Assembly (NCBI GenBank): GCA_964546815.1
Contig: CAZJLR010000026.1
Coordinates: forward strand, 20,045-84,044
Origin: JAIEPM01 sp964546815
GTDB taxonomy: Bacteria; Cyanobacteriota; Vampirovibrionia; Obscuribacterales; Obscuribacteraceae
Direction: 5' to 3'
DNA length: 64,000 nt
Position numbers and translations under genes: made by a program. Of the stretch, positions 1 through 9,580 are shown in pieces. Within the stretch, counting starts at the first letter, position 1. Each line of letters opens with the position of its first letter. The notes below the pieces were generated by a model. It worked only from the letters and a program-made list of their open reading frames with translations. It was not told the origin of the DNA and ran no database searches.

Positions 1-1696
1 TGACTGAGGTCCTTGGCGTTTATGAGACCGCCTTGTATCTTCTCTCCTGATTTGTTGACGTAAGACGCACCTAGACCCAGAATCAAATGCTCGCCTAAGT
101 TGTGATCACCTTCTACTTTGAATTTCATCAAAACGCGATTTTGATCTGCTAGAGATTCAACTTTCCCACCTTTTAGTTGAAATAGATAACCGGGTCCCAA
201 AACCCCTGAAGCTGTCCCACTTTCTACAGGTTCTTTGCCAGAATAATCTAAATGGTATAGCTTCCCGTCCCTGATGCGGTATACATCCTCTTCGACTCTC
301 AGCATTCCATTCATTCTTGATGCAGTTCCAAGATCAGCAATTTCCGGTAGTCCGACCAGTGGGTGCGATACTTCTCTAAGGTGTTTTTCCGCGCCGAGAT
401 CTTTCGGAGCGATCTTTTCTTTTATTTGGTCCTTTGAATGGTCTTTTTCAAAATGTTTGCTTTCGTTTGCGCCTTTGTGCTCGGAAGCTGGTCTAGGCGG
501 AATCGCAAAGGATGACTTGCTTAACTGTTCTGCAATGACCTTTGCTTGAATGATTGTGTTAGCGTCTCTGTCCATTTTTGAAAGCACGGTCGTATCGACA
601 TGACCGGTGCGCAAAATTTCATTTACTGTACTTGCCGATTTGATGAAGTTGTCCGACACAGCTTGATGTTCTTCATAAGGTTTATTATCACCGAACAATG
701 CATGAATAGTATTTTCAGCCATCTTGTCCTGAAACTGACGATCCTTCAGATCCAACGCTTTTTTCTGATTGTCGGCAAGAACGTGTAAATCAATAATAGG
801 TTTTTGTTGGTCCCCTGTGCACACTCCTTGCAAACGACGGTGATCGTCAAAAACCTGTCCTCTAATTTCAAGATCAAAAACAGCATTTTTGAAACGAGGA
901 TTGTTTAAGGAAATTGCTTGGCTTGGATCTTCTACCAGCGCAATTTTTCCAGGATCCAATTTGTTGCCATGATAAGCGGGAGGCTCAACAATATTCCCGA
1001 GCTGCTTTCCGTTGTGAGCATCAATGATCATTCCCATACGAACAATGCATTCAGCTGATCTATTGTTCTCGCTCGGTAAGAACATTTTTCCGTCTGCCAT
1101 TTGGTTTGTCGCAACAAAATTGCGAGATAAGCCATTCTCATTTCCGTCAAATCGGAAACCGCGAAATGCGACATTCAGATCTTCTTGCTTCTTATGCGAT
1201 TGATCAGTCGGGAACTTCAATGTTCCGTCTGCAAGAATTTGTGCAATTTGTTTGTTATGAGAATCTATGACATGTCCTTGTGCTACGCTGAATGATTGCT
1301 TTCCGTCCGGACTTGTCAGAGTGCCCGTTAAGTGTGATATTTCATTTCGGTCTTGAACTCGGAAGGTTTGATGCTTTTCATTATGTTCTACTTGATGAGA
1401 AGGGTCCTTAACTTCGTTTTTCGTAAAAGATGTTTTTCTGTCATGGCTGTCGCTTCGGTCATAAAAGGCCTTTTCGGAATTGTGCTTTGATGCAACAAGC
1501 TTGCCTTTTTCAGTCAAGCCAAAACTTTCGCCTGTGCTGCCTTCTGGACTCACTGTAAAACGCTTGTTAGGATTAGCTTTTAATGCCTCTCGGTGCGCAG
1601 CAGCATTAGCCTGTGGGCAGTCCTTAGCGAGTCTTTCGCTGGACTTGTCCGGCTTCTTCTCAACGGAGTCGGTCTTGTTTTCGTGGATGTCTGCCA
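1..1696 (-). CDS. Large hydrophilic protein with DG-type beta repeats, C-terminus cut by window edge
   Basis: The minus-strand frame stays open from an ATG at 1696 to the window edge, giving about 565 residues without an end. An in-frame TAG lies two codons upstream of this ATG, so it is the first possible start. There is no signal peptide; the first 120 residues are charged and Lys/Glu/Asp/His-rich. Later parts contain loosely repeated units of the type VIDSHNKQIAQILADGTL, MIIDAHNGKQLGNIV and YRIRDGKLYHLDYSGKEP. These resemble the short beta repeats (DUF3659-like) seen in very long proteins of uncultured bacteria. I do not recognise a catalytic motif. The gene lies beyond the integrase relative to the attachment site, so it may be island cargo. 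Its function is unknown. Confidence 0.8.
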
Positions 1697-1820
1697 TTCG
1701 CTATGTCTGCTTTAGAACGACACATTTAGTATACCCGAAGGGGTGCTAACTCAAGCACTTAGCAGACGGCGGCAGCCGCATCAATCCGTCAAGTCACCAC
1801 CAGCGCGAGAAAGAATAGTC

Positions 1821-3056
1821 CTAATTTGATTGGCGTCGCTTGGTTGATTTTGGCTTGACCAGGTTGAGTTTCCTGGGCAATATACTTGAGCCTTTTGCCA
1901 TTGAGTCTTGAGCAAGTTCCATCGCCTGGCGAAGTGGATCGTGTGCAAGTCGCGAATATATCTGCGTTGCAGTCGCCGACTTGTGCCCAAGTACTTTACC
2001 AATAATATGTAAGCTCTGGTTATTCATCGCAAGATAACTTCCCAGCGTCCGGCGTAAGTCGTGCATCCTCAAGTCTTTTAAGCCCGTTCTTAGAAGGAAT
2101 TTCGCCCATGCTTTCTTCGGTTCTACCAAGTGACCTACTTTGCTATCACTTGGAAAAACCCACTCCCCATCGAGCTGCTTGCGGTGCTCATAACGGTCTG
2201 TGAGTACTTGCAATGCAAGATGTGTAAGTGGCACGGTTTGTGATTCTTTGTTTTTTGTAATTAGAATGTGCCAGAGCGCAAGATCGAAGTCAATGCAATC
2301 CCAGCGCATCGCAAGTACGTTGCCCTGTCGCGCTCCCGTGAACAAGCTGAGGTAAACGTAGTCTCTGAAGTCAATGTTTTTTTCTGTTTTCAGAGCTTCG
2401 ATGAACAAATCGAATTCTTCTGGTCGTATGAATCGCTCACGTGATCTAGTTTTGAACCTTGTAATACCTTCGCATGGATTCGAACCAATCAAGTGTTTGT
2501 ATTTTATTGCCCAATTAAACGCAGACCGAAGATCATCAAAAGCACGATTTGCAGTGTGGATGCCACGTTCACTGCCGAGTTCGTTAATGCGTGTTTGCAC
2601 GGCAGCATTTTGCAATTCGGCTGCTTCAAGATCTCTCCAATCGCCGAAATATCGATTGAAGGTTTTGACCATCGCTTCCCACGTTGTGCAGTGATGCCGA
2701 GCATGATCACTAATGAATCTGTCGAACAATTGTCCCACTGTTAATTCTGCTTGGGCAGCTTTGTGTTGTTCTTGGGGGTTCTTGCCTTTGAACATTTCTG
2801 CTGTCATCGAGGTAGCAGCCTTTCGTGCAGCTTCCACAGACATTGCAGGGAATTGTCCGAGTTTAGGTTTTACAGCCTGCCCTGAATTTGGCATGCGTTT
2901 GTACAAATGAAAGGATTTTGCGCCAGATGGATAAACGACGAGAATCAGTCCCGCTGTTTCCGTGTCGTGGTAAGTTACCCGACCTGATTCAGGACTAGGC
3001 AAGGCATCGATCCTTGACTTGGTGAAGTTTATTTTCTGCTTGGAATCTTTGGGCAT
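1821..3056 (-). CDS. Tyrosine recombinase / integrase, P4 type
   Basis: This 411-residue site-specific recombinase would cut and rejoin DNA at an attachment site. The N-terminus (about residues 8-95) matches the arm-binding DUF4102 domain of P4-type integrases, followed by a SAM-like core-binding domain (about 105-190). The catalytic domain shows R243 (TGARQGNVLAMRW), the HDLRR box H332/R335, H358 (LGHKS) and the nucleophile Y367 (ATQIYSRL). All the key residues are present and the length is normal, so it is probably active. It sits 280 bp from a tRNA-Val fragment and beside four GTTCTAC direct repeats, as expected for an island integrase next to its attachment site. Confidence 0.96.
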   Translation of the reverse strand: MPKDSKQKINFTKSRIDALPSPESGRVTYHDTETAGLILVVYPSGAKSFHLYKRMPNSGQAVKPKLGQFPAMSVEAARKAATSMTAEMFKGKNPQEQHKAAQAELTVGQLFDRFISDHARHHCTTWEAMVKTFNRYFGDWRDLEAAELQNAAVQTRINELGSERGIHTANRAFDDLRSAFNWAIKYKHLIGSNPCEGITRFKTRSRERFIRPEEFDLFIEALKTEKNIDFRDYVYLSLFTGARQGNVLAMRWDCIDFDLALWHILITKNKESQTVPLTHLALQVLTDRYEHRKQLDGEWVFPSDSKVGHLVEPKKAWAKFLLRTGLKDLRMHDLRRTLGSYLAMNNQSLHIIGKVLGHKSATATQIYSRLAHDPLRQAMELAQDSMAKGSSILPRKLNLVKPKSTKRRQSN

Positions 3057-3089
3057 TGTGTCTTTGACCTTAGGTGGCTAGCAAATTCT

Positions 3090-3201
3090 GTTCTACGTTC
3101 TACATATGAGCAATTGGGCGAGATGATCGAAGCTCGAAAGTACCGAATTCAGGACGTTATTTTTGGGGTATACAAAAAATCGTGTTCTACACATGTTCTA
3201 C
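3090..3201. repeat. Four GTTCTAC direct repeats, putative integrase arm sites
   Basis: GTTCTAC occurs at 3090, 3097, 3184 and 3195, in two tandem pairs between the integrase start and the tRNA fragment. The shorter TTCTAC recurs at 3418 and 3429 beyond the fragment. Clustered direct heptamers flanking a tRNA core are typical arm-type binding sites for tyrosine integrases. They also overlap the likely integrase promoter region, so autoregulation is possible. The assignment is inferred from position. Confidence 0.5.
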
Positions 3202-3336
3202 ACAGCATGGAAAACTAGAGAAATGTCTAGGACCCTGGAAGTAAGTGTAAACCCCTGTAGCTACTAGCATAGCAGGAATTTGAGTAAAGGAGCAGAAATA
3301 TCCGTCAAATCCCGGAAAAGCGCATAACTTCGTCGG

Positions 3337-3387
3337 TCCCTCTCATTTACACCGAGGGGGTTGGGAGTTCGAGTCTCTCACCGCCCA
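3337..3387 (+). other. tRNA-Val(TAC) 3' fragment, attachment site
   Basis: The sequence keeps the anticodon loop TTTACAC (3346-3352, anticodon TAC at 3348-3350), a variable loop, a T arm GGGAG-TTCGAGT-CTCTC and the 3' acceptor strand ACCGCCC plus A (to 3387). No 5' acceptor strand GGGCGGT or D arm precedes it, so it cannot be a working tRNA. A 3' tRNA fragment beside an integrase is the classic scar of integration into a tRNA gene. The intact tRNA should lie at the other end of the island, probably left of this window, since the fragment points right into flanking DNA. CCA is not encoded. Confidence 0.75.
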
Positions 3388-3416
3388 AATCTTTTCTGGG
3401 ATCGAGTCAAAACTAA

Positions 3417-3474
3417 ATTCTACCTATCTTCTACTTTGTGTAGGAATCCAGAGGAATCTCTAGATAGGTAGAAT
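3417..3474. repeat. 13-bp inverted repeat next to attachment site
   Basis: ATTCTACCTATCT (3417-3429) is repeated as its exact reverse complement at 3462-3474, separated by 32 bp. The left arm contains the TTCTAC heptamer core found near the integrase. It may be a recombinase or excisionase site, or a hairpin. The remaining 3475-3749 bases hold nothing I can name. Confidence 0.45.
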
Positions 3475-3749
3475 AAGAATGAAGAGCAAATGTTTTGCAG
3501 ACTTCAACACTGGAAAATGCGATTGTTGGCTTGATAAATTTTGTTCGAAGTTTTGCTTGTAGTTGTTGCTTTTGATGCGTACCAACTTTGTGGTTTGGTA
3601 AATTGTTTTTGCAAACCTAATAAGTGCCTGGCAGCAAGTTTTTTCGGGACAGCTTAACTGCTTCAGGAGTAATCACCTGAAGGGCAGCTTCTGACTAAGT
3701 TTGATTTCGGCAAATATTCGATGCAGAATTCGACGATCAGAGTTGCCAT

Positions 3750-6700
3750 CTATGGCTTCGCAAATCGAAGCAACTCTTGAAGCTTTTCCGCCACTTCTGA
3801 AGATAGCTCCTGAGGCATCAAGGGCAAACCATTATTTATCGAGTTAATAAGGTGTCCGAAGTGTTGGATCGGGTAGTTCGAAAACGGAAAAGCTAAAACA
3901 ATTTGAAGCAGACTGTGCACTTTATCTGTAGACCCGAGCTCCAGATTGAGTTCAATCAACAAGCCCATGAGGAGTGACATCGCATTTAGCGGGACAAACG
4001 GCACACCCAGGAATCTATCTGTAAGCTCATTGATTAAATCTGTGGCGTCAGAAGCCACTCTGGCTCGCAGAAGAAATTCCATTGGCTCTTTCGGCGTAAA
4101 GCTGACTTCAGAATCGCAGAGCGCTTTTCTCTTTACTCCGATGTCTAAGAGTTGTATCCAATAGTTCTTCGCTTCTTGGACCGATCCGTAACGCTCATGG
4201 AACCAAGCTAACCTATACAAGGCTGATCCGTGATCTCTTAGTTGAAAGTAATCCTCGCCGTGAATTGTGATGGTAACGGCATCCTCAAAGTAGATTCGCG
4301 CTGCAGCCAAATCACCTATTGCAATGCACTCTTGCGCTTTTGTTTCAAGATCAAAATAATTGCAGTTACGCAAGTCGTGAACTTTGAGTTCTCTTGCCTG
4401 TTCATATTCCTCTGCTTCCTCAAGGTGCCCAAGCTGCCGAAGTCTTTTTGCCAAATCTGCGCGACTTACCTTTGTAGAAAGCATTTTGTCTAGTTGTTTC
4501 GCATATTGCAAGGCTTGTTCGGAGTCGTTCATGTGGTCGTACATACGGCATAAGTTGGAGCAAGTCTTCACTGGAGCCTTGCTACCAAGGCAAAGTTTCT
4601 CTACTGCAAAGCGCTTCTTCATCATCTCAATTTGTTCGACATATGGCATTCCTTCATACCGATTCATGAACGGAACTTGGGCAACCGGATGAATAGTGTA
4701 GTGTGTTACGGTACACATTATCTTTGCATAGCACGACAGCCAACTCTCAAACAATTCATGGACAGAGTTCATGTCTGTTTGAGACTTCATAGCCATCTGA
4801 AGCAGTACAGCGTAACACGCCCAGCGTACCGGTAGTAGAGCTGATTCATCCTGGTCCAAAAGGGCAAGTACATGCTCCACAAATTCACGTCCAAGTGAAG
4901 GCTGTCCATGTTCGAATATTCTCAATCCATTTTCAACCACATTCTCCAGCAGATGCGAAGCGTTGAATTTTTGGCGTTCTCCTGGAAGAAGGCACAACCG
5001 AGGTATGTTCTGAAGCATGCTGTGAGCTTTAGTCACGCGCTCTTCGTTTACACCGGGACATTGCAGCAATCGCTGAGCATTGCTAATACTTAGAGCGATC
5101 ACTTCACGATGCGTTTCCCCTTTTGTTAGGCGTTGGCAATCTAGCAATGCCTCCTGCAATGACTGACATTTTTCAAAGTTGAATTGTATTGCGGGCAATG
5201 ACAGCAGCTTTTGAATGAGTTTTTCACGATCGACTATTTCACGCGTCGGCAAAGTTAAAATCAATTCGTCAACCATCACATCGAATGCCGATTGCTCAAT
5301 CACTTCGCCTAACCCAAGTCTGGCGATTTCAGATAATATCTCAAAGGTACGGTCTGTGTCAGTACAAACGCGAGCCTTATGGACATCTAGCAATCGCCTC
5401 ACCCAGGGATAATGGATCTCGCCTTCATTTAAATGAAAAGTATTTCTAAAACTGGCAAGTAACTCAAGATATAGATCTTCTGCTTCTTTCAGTTTTCCAA
5501 CTCTTTCGTACATGATGGCCAATCGCAGTCTAATGTGCATGGTTTCATGCGGTTTAGTATCGACTAGCGCCATGCTGTAAAGCTTATCAGCGGCCTCAGC
5601 ATCTCCTTTGGCTTCGGCTGTCATTCCCTGTAGAAAGCAAGTGAAGCTTTTTGGAGCCGTAGGTAAATTCTCGGACAATAAAGCTGCCTTATCCAAATCG
5701 ATATCTTTCAGGATTTCCCAAAGCAATAGAATTTTGCTTAGTCCTGCTGAAGGCCATTTCCGGCAAGTCTTTATTTGCGTACAGAGCTCGTTGATATTGA
5801 CCGGTTGATGTTGAATTGCAGAGACTATGTTACTGTCCAGAACAGCATTGAGCCATGATGGCAATGTCTTTTGATGTGAATTAATGTCGCCCGATGCAAA
5901 AGCTTGGTCTAAGAAAAAGCGCGCTGCAGGAAGTTCTCCAGCGAATTTATATGCAACAGCTATTGTTCGAAACAATTCAAAAATCGGATCTTGTTGATTC
6001 TTGCCGCACGGATGCTTTTCAAAGTCTTTAGAAGTTCGACTATAAAAATCCTCAACGCGAGATAAGCATTCGGCGCTCTGTTCTATTAGACCCAATGAAA
6101 AATACACGTGGGAAAGGTCTGCATAAATCGCAGTCAGAGCGGCAGCACGCCTGCGAGTTAGAGGAACTGCGTCCAGAAATTCCTCAAGCACTTCCTTTGC
6201 AAGAATCAGTTGTTCGCGTTTACGCAGTTGATGAGAAAGCGATTGAACATTCCTAATCATCCACTGCGACGATAGATATGATTTGCTGTCAAGCGAGTTC
6301 CTGAAATGCGAAATGCAATCCACAAGATTTCCCTTTCGCAGGGCAGTCTGTGCTAGTCTCATTAAGGTGCGTGGCGGTTTCATTGAATTGGATGTGCCGC
6401 CCCAATACACTTCTATGTCTTTGCATTTCTCGGGCATCCCCGCTAGCTGAAGATACTCCAAGTAAGTAGCACAAAGTTTCTGTGCAATTGGAGCCCTCCA
6501 ATCGCCGCTCTGGCATACAATTTCAAACGCTGCAGAGAGCTGCTCAAGCGCTGAAGACAACTTCTCTTGACTCTTGTAAATTCGGCTTGAAATTATTAGT
6601 GGTTCAACCATCATGATGTGCGATGGACCAAGCGCCGATCGGCGTAGATTCAGGCTTTTATTGCAGTAATCATGCGCCAGATCAAATCTCTCTCCCTCAA

Positions 6701-7826
6701 TGAGATGTTCAGCTACTGCGCACATTATTGAACTCAAGGACAATTCTCCATGCCAGGATGTCCCTGTAATTTCCAAGTCAAGTATGGACTCTGTAGGCAC
6801 CGCATTTGTGAATCGATCGAAGGCTTCTTCCAAAAGAATAATGGCCTTGTCGAAATCTTTGCATGTAAAATATACAGAGGCTAAATCTACCTGTGCAAAT
6901 AGAACTGTACTTTCGAAAGATCCATGAAGTTCTAACCTCTTATTGAGCACGTCTTTGAATATTTGCTCAAGCTCTCCGCTGTTTCCTGAATCAATCATTA
7001 CGCGGAAAAACAAAGGGTATTCATCTGGATAACGTGGCAGGAAAGAATTGTTTTCATTGAGGACTTGCTTGACCAGCGAAATAGCTTCCTCAGTTTCGCC
7101 AGCGTCAGCCAGAATCGTGGCGGCTGTGAAGAGAGACTGGAGCCGATCTTGCGGATGGAGCTTGCTATACAATTTCATAAGCACCGTGGCAAGTTTCAAT
7201 CCTTCTCCACAGTCCTGAGACCTTAAGAAAAATGCGAGATTGCTTACCAACCGAAAGCCTTGTGAGTTCGATGTAGGACTGCTCGAATTAAGAACATTGA
7301 TAAGTTCGTTGACGATTGATAGAGCTTTTTCCAGATATCCGTCGAGATACAATGATTCTGCCCAATGGCACATTGAATCGACAAGTCTAGAGCTACTTTG
7401 CATTGTTTTGCTGAATAGTTCTTGCTTAGCGCAAATGCCACCATAATTCGAATATACAAAGTAATCAGATGCCCCGCCTGAAAGATTAATTCCATGGTTC
7501 CAAAACGGCTCATGCGTGAAATTGTCGAGAAACTCGTTCTCGCTGCTGAGCAGATACCGATCCTGTGGCACATCATAAACCTTTCTAGCAAGTACTTCGG
7601 TGAGTTTTCCGTCCAATTCAATCGGTGCCTGGCAGAGAGTCACAGAATCCGCATCTTCCAGCAAGGCTCTAACATAGTTTATTGAATGGCCCAGAATGGG
7701 CTTTCCGTTTATCTTGATTATTCGTGAATTGGTTACGCCAGACTGCGAGGCGTGAGCCATAACAGGACCTATGACATAATGCCCGTCATAACTAAAGTCG
7801 ACCTCAAAACCCAAACCGTCAATCAT
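3750..7826 (-). CDS. PDZ-like plus long TPR-superhelix protein
   Basis: This 1358-residue protein has no signal peptide. Residues about 1-65 look like a PDZ domain (GPVMAHASQSGVTNSRIIKING, with a later LLEDADSVTLCQ strand). From about residue 130 to the end the sequence is a run of degenerate tetratricopeptide repeats with patterns such as ALSIVNELINVLNSS, ATILADAGETEEAISLVKQ and SVYFTCKDFDKAIILLEEAF. TPR arrays are protein-binding scaffolds, and a leading PDZ would add a peptide-binding site, so an intracellular scaffold role is likely. The partner is unknown. The gene stands alone, with gaps of about 400 bp or more on both sides. The start at 7826 is the first ATG of a clean frame. Confidence 0.85.
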   Translation of the reverse strand: MIDGLGFEVDFSYDGHYVIGPVMAHASQSGVTNSRIIKINGKPILGHSINYVRALLEDADSVTLCQAPIELDGKLTEVLARKVYDVPQDRYLLSSENEFLDNFTHEPFWNHGINLSGGASDYFVYSNYGGICAKQELFSKTMQSSSRLVDSMCHWAESLYLDGYLEKALSIVNELINVLNSSSPTSNSQGFRLVSNLAFFLRSQDCGEGLKLATVLMKLYSKLHPQDRLQSLFTAATILADAGETEEAISLVKQVLNENNSFLPRYPDEYPLFFRVMIDSGNSGELEQIFKDVLNKRLELHGSFESTVLFAQVDLASVYFTCKDFDKAIILLEEAFDRFTNAVPTESILDLEITGTSWHGELSLSSIMCAVAEHLIEGERFDLAHDYCNKSLNLRRSALGPSHIMMVEPLIISSRIYKSQEKLSSALEQLSAAFEIVCQSGDWRAPIAQKLCATYLEYLQLAGMPEKCKDIEVYWGGTSNSMKPPRTLMRLAQTALRKGNLVDCISHFRNSLDSKSYLSSQWMIRNVQSLSHQLRKREQLILAKEVLEEFLDAVPLTRRRAAALTAIYADLSHVYFSLGLIEQSAECLSRVEDFYSRTSKDFEKHPCGKNQQDPIFELFRTIAVAYKFAGELPAARFFLDQAFASGDINSHQKTLPSWLNAVLDSNIVSAIQHQPVNINELCTQIKTCRKWPSAGLSKILLLWEILKDIDLDKAALLSENLPTAPKSFTCFLQGMTAEAKGDAEAADKLYSMALVDTKPHETMHIRLRLAIMYERVGKLKEAEDLYLELLASFRNTFHLNEGEIHYPWVRRLLDVHKARVCTDTDRTFEILSEIARLGLGEVIEQSAFDVMVDELILTLPTREIVDREKLIQKLLSLPAIQFNFEKCQSLQEALLDCQRLTKGETHREVIALSISNAQRLLQCPGVNEERVTKAHSMLQNIPRLCLLPGERQKFNASHLLENVVENGLRIFEHGQPSLGREFVEHVLALLDQDESALLPVRWACYAVLLQMAMKSQTDMNSVHELFESWLSCYAKIMCTVTHYTIHPVAQVPFMNRYEGMPYVEQIEMMKKRFAVEKLCLGSKAPVKTCSNLCRMYDHMNDSEQALQYAKQLDKMLSTKVSRADLAKRLRQLGHLEEAEEYEQARELKVHDLRNCNYFDLETKAQECIAIGDLAAARIYFEDAVTITIHGEDYFQLRDHGSALYRLAWFHERYGSVQEAKNYWIQLLDIGVKRKALCDSEVSFTPKEPMEFLLRARVASDATDLINELTDRFLGVPFVPLNAMSLLMGLLIELNLELGSTDKVHSLLQIVLAFPFSNYPIQHFGHLINSINNGLPLMPQELSSEVAEKLQELLRFAKP

Positions 7827-8221
7827 AGTTTTGACCTTTTCACTAAGGTATTTAGGTATAGCTTTGCTGTGTAGGTTCCGTAGAAGAAGGGCATTTCTTT
7901 TACAAAGGAAACCAAACTAACATAGAAATTTGCGAGATGCTTAACCAGCGAGGCGTGCCGTCAATTCTTACCTTCCCAAAATTTGTACATTTTGAACAAT
8001 CAAACAAGAGAAGCCTGAATTTCGTTCTAAGCCTTGTCGGAATGCCTCTTACAAATTTCTAGTGAAAGTTTCGGTACTTTGTTCAATAACACCCAATTTG
8101 CCAAAACGTTGGGAAAATAAATCGAGAATTTCTTGATTCTTGTCTTTTAAATCTCGGAAACTAATTCGATAATTCTGCACTGTTACTGGAGACATCTTCA
8201 TAAGCAGCCCCTTAATCAACG
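7827..8221. other. Gap between divergent genes
   Basis: This 395-bp A/T-rich stretch should hold the promoters of the TPR gene (leftward) and the zinc-ribbon gene (rightward). A 68-codon minus-strand frame (8049-8255) overlaps the start of the zinc-ribbon gene, and I do not count it as a gene. I see no clear terminator or repeat. Confidence 0.4.
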
Positions 8222-9046
8222 GTGGCAAGCCAATCCACCCATAAGGGCTGTCCATTTTGTGCAGGATTTAGATTGACTCATTCTACCTCGCTGTTAGGGC
8301 TCAATCCAGGGTTAGCTGCATCCTGGAATTACGAGAAAAATGGAGCAAGGAGACCGGCTGACATACTCGCCGGATCCCATGAAAACGTCTGGTGGGTTTG
8401 TTTGCATGGGCACGAGTGGCAAGCTGCCGTGAGCAGCAGGGCTAGCAAGTCTTGCGGTTGTCCTTATTGCGCAGGGCAGAAAGTTTGCTCGGACAATAGT
8501 TTTGCAACGCTGTATCCTGATTATGCTTTGCAGTGGCATCCAACAAAAAATGGAGACAAGAAACCGACGGATTTTACCAAGGGTTCAGAGTACAAAGCCT
8601 GGTGGCAATGCGATGTAAGTGTGCACCACGTGTGGCAAGTTAGCATCAATAACAGAACTAACGGAAACAAGGGGTGCCCGTTTTGCGTTGGAAAAAAAGT
8701 TGCAATAGATAATTGCCTTCAAACGGTATTGCCGTTGGTTGCGCAACAGTGGCATCCGACAAGAAATGGGAAACTAACGCCCTTTGATGTTACGCCACAG
8801 TCCAGTAAGAAAGTTTGGTGGAAATGCTATGAGGGGCATGTTTGGCGGACGAGCGTGAGCCAGGTGAGTAATGCAAGAATAGAAAGGCTCACTACAGGAT
8901 GTCTCAAGTGCTACCTGCTTGAGAAAGGGGCAAGCAGCGCTAAGACTCTAAAAGGTCGAGCAAAAGCTTCGCGCCGAACGTTCATTGAAGAAAAGAAGCT
9001 TGAGGTAGAGGCGGAAGCTCCTCGAAAACGTACTGACCTAATTTGA
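8222..9046 (+). CDS. Zinc-ribbon array protein (DUF4379-like), N-terminus cut
   Basis: This 274-residue protein is built from repeated treble-clef/zinc-ribbon units. Each has a LQWHPTKNG...P.D segment, a WW.C..GH.W strand and a GCPYC knuckle (CPFC at about 10-13, CPYC about 78-81, CPFC about 149-152, CLKC near 227). In the family, complete units run WHPTKNG, then WWKC-GHEW, then CPYC. Here the protein opens directly on the knuckle of its first unit. The only start is a GTG at 8222, because TAA at 8213-8215 closes the frame, so the 5' end of the gene appears lost. Related proteins often carry a C-terminal nuclease, but this one ends in a Lys/Glu-rich tail without one. Nucleic-acid binding is likely. 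Confidence 0.8.
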   Translation: MASQSTHKGCPFCAGFRLTHSTSLLGLNPGLAASWNYEKNGARRPADILAGSHENVWWVCLHGHEWQAAVSSRASKSCGCPYCAGQKVCSDNSFATLYPDYALQWHPTKNGDKKPTDFTKGSEYKAWWQCDVSVHHVWQVSINNRTNGNKGCPFCVGKKVAIDNCLQTVLPLVAQQWHPTRNGKLTPFDVTPQSSKKVWWKCYEGHVWRTSVSQVSNARIERLTTGCLKCYLLEKGASSAKTLKGRAKASRRTFIEEKKLEVEAEAPRKRTDLI

Positions 9047-9091
9047 GTTCGATTCATAGAATCAAACAAGACCAATAACCAATACGCTTGA

Positions 9092-9128
9092 AATACCCGC
9101 GCCCGGAAAAGGCGCGGGTATTTTTTTT
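9092..9128 (+). terminator. Rho-independent terminator
   Basis: A perfect 12-bp stem AATACCCGCGCC (9092-9103) / GGCGCGGGTATT (9111-9122) with a 7-base loop is followed by a run of T to 9128. It lies 45 bp after the zinc-ribbon gene stop. Confidence 0.93.
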
Positions 9129-9181
9129 GACATTTGCTTGCACCGCCACCATGAAATTTCTTGAGCGCAGTAAATGGGTTC

Positions 9182-9559
9182 TTATTCCACCATTCGACCC
9201 ATCTGGGCACCATGAGATGAGGTCTGCGTTGACTCAAATCGAGACTTCAAGTCTTCAATTTCTTTGATCAGTTTGTGTATTTCGTGTTCATCACTGCCGA
9301 TGCCCAGGTCGATTTTTGCCTGGCGATACATGCACATCTTAATGTAAGTTTGATACGGCACTCCCATTGCCTCGGCGGCTCGTTTTACCAAATCAATTTG
9401 ATCTTTGTGCCATCGAAAATTGACGCTATACTCCGTTAACTCTCTCTCCGCCGCTTCAACAGACCTGGCGGCTTCGGCTTCAAGTTCGGGAGTTTCGAAT
9501 TTATATTCTCCTCGATGCTCTATTGCTCTGGTTCTTCGTTTTCGTTTGGTCTCGTCCAT
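9182..9559 (-). CDS. RHH (CopG/BrnA-like) antitoxin
   Basis: This 125-residue protein has a charged N-terminus, a central ribbon-helix-helix signature (VNFRWHKDQIDLVKRAAEAM, then GVPYQTYIKMCMYRQA, about residues 45-82) and a C-terminal helix. RHH antitoxins pair as dimers, bind their own operator and neutralise a partner toxin. It is the second gene of a two-gene unit, starting 17 bp after the upstream gene's stop. This toxin-first order is that of brnT-brnA. I am sure of the RHH fold type; the family name is inference. Confidence 0.75.
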   Translation of the reverse strand: MDETKRKRRTRAIEHRGEYKFETPELEAEAARSVEAAERELTEYSVNFRWHKDQIDLVKRAAEAMGVPYQTYIKMCMYRQAKIDLGIGSDEHEIHKLIKEIEDLKSRFESTQTSSHGAQMGRMVE

Positions 9560-9564
9560 ACCAT

Positions 9565-9580
9565 TTAATTCTCGAATTAA
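9565..9580. promoter_or_regulatory. Palindrome between toxin and antitoxin genes
   Basis: TTAATTC (9565-9571) and GAATTAA (9574-9580) form 7-bp inverted arms around two bases. They overlap the stop codon of the toxin-like gene and sit just before the antitoxin start. It could be an internal RHH operator or an mRNA element tuning antitoxin translation. Confidence 0.35.

Noticed and set aside
8049..8255. 68-codon minus frame overlapping the zinc-ribbon gene start
   Set aside because: No domain, no RBS, and antisense to coding sequence at one end; kept only as a possibility.
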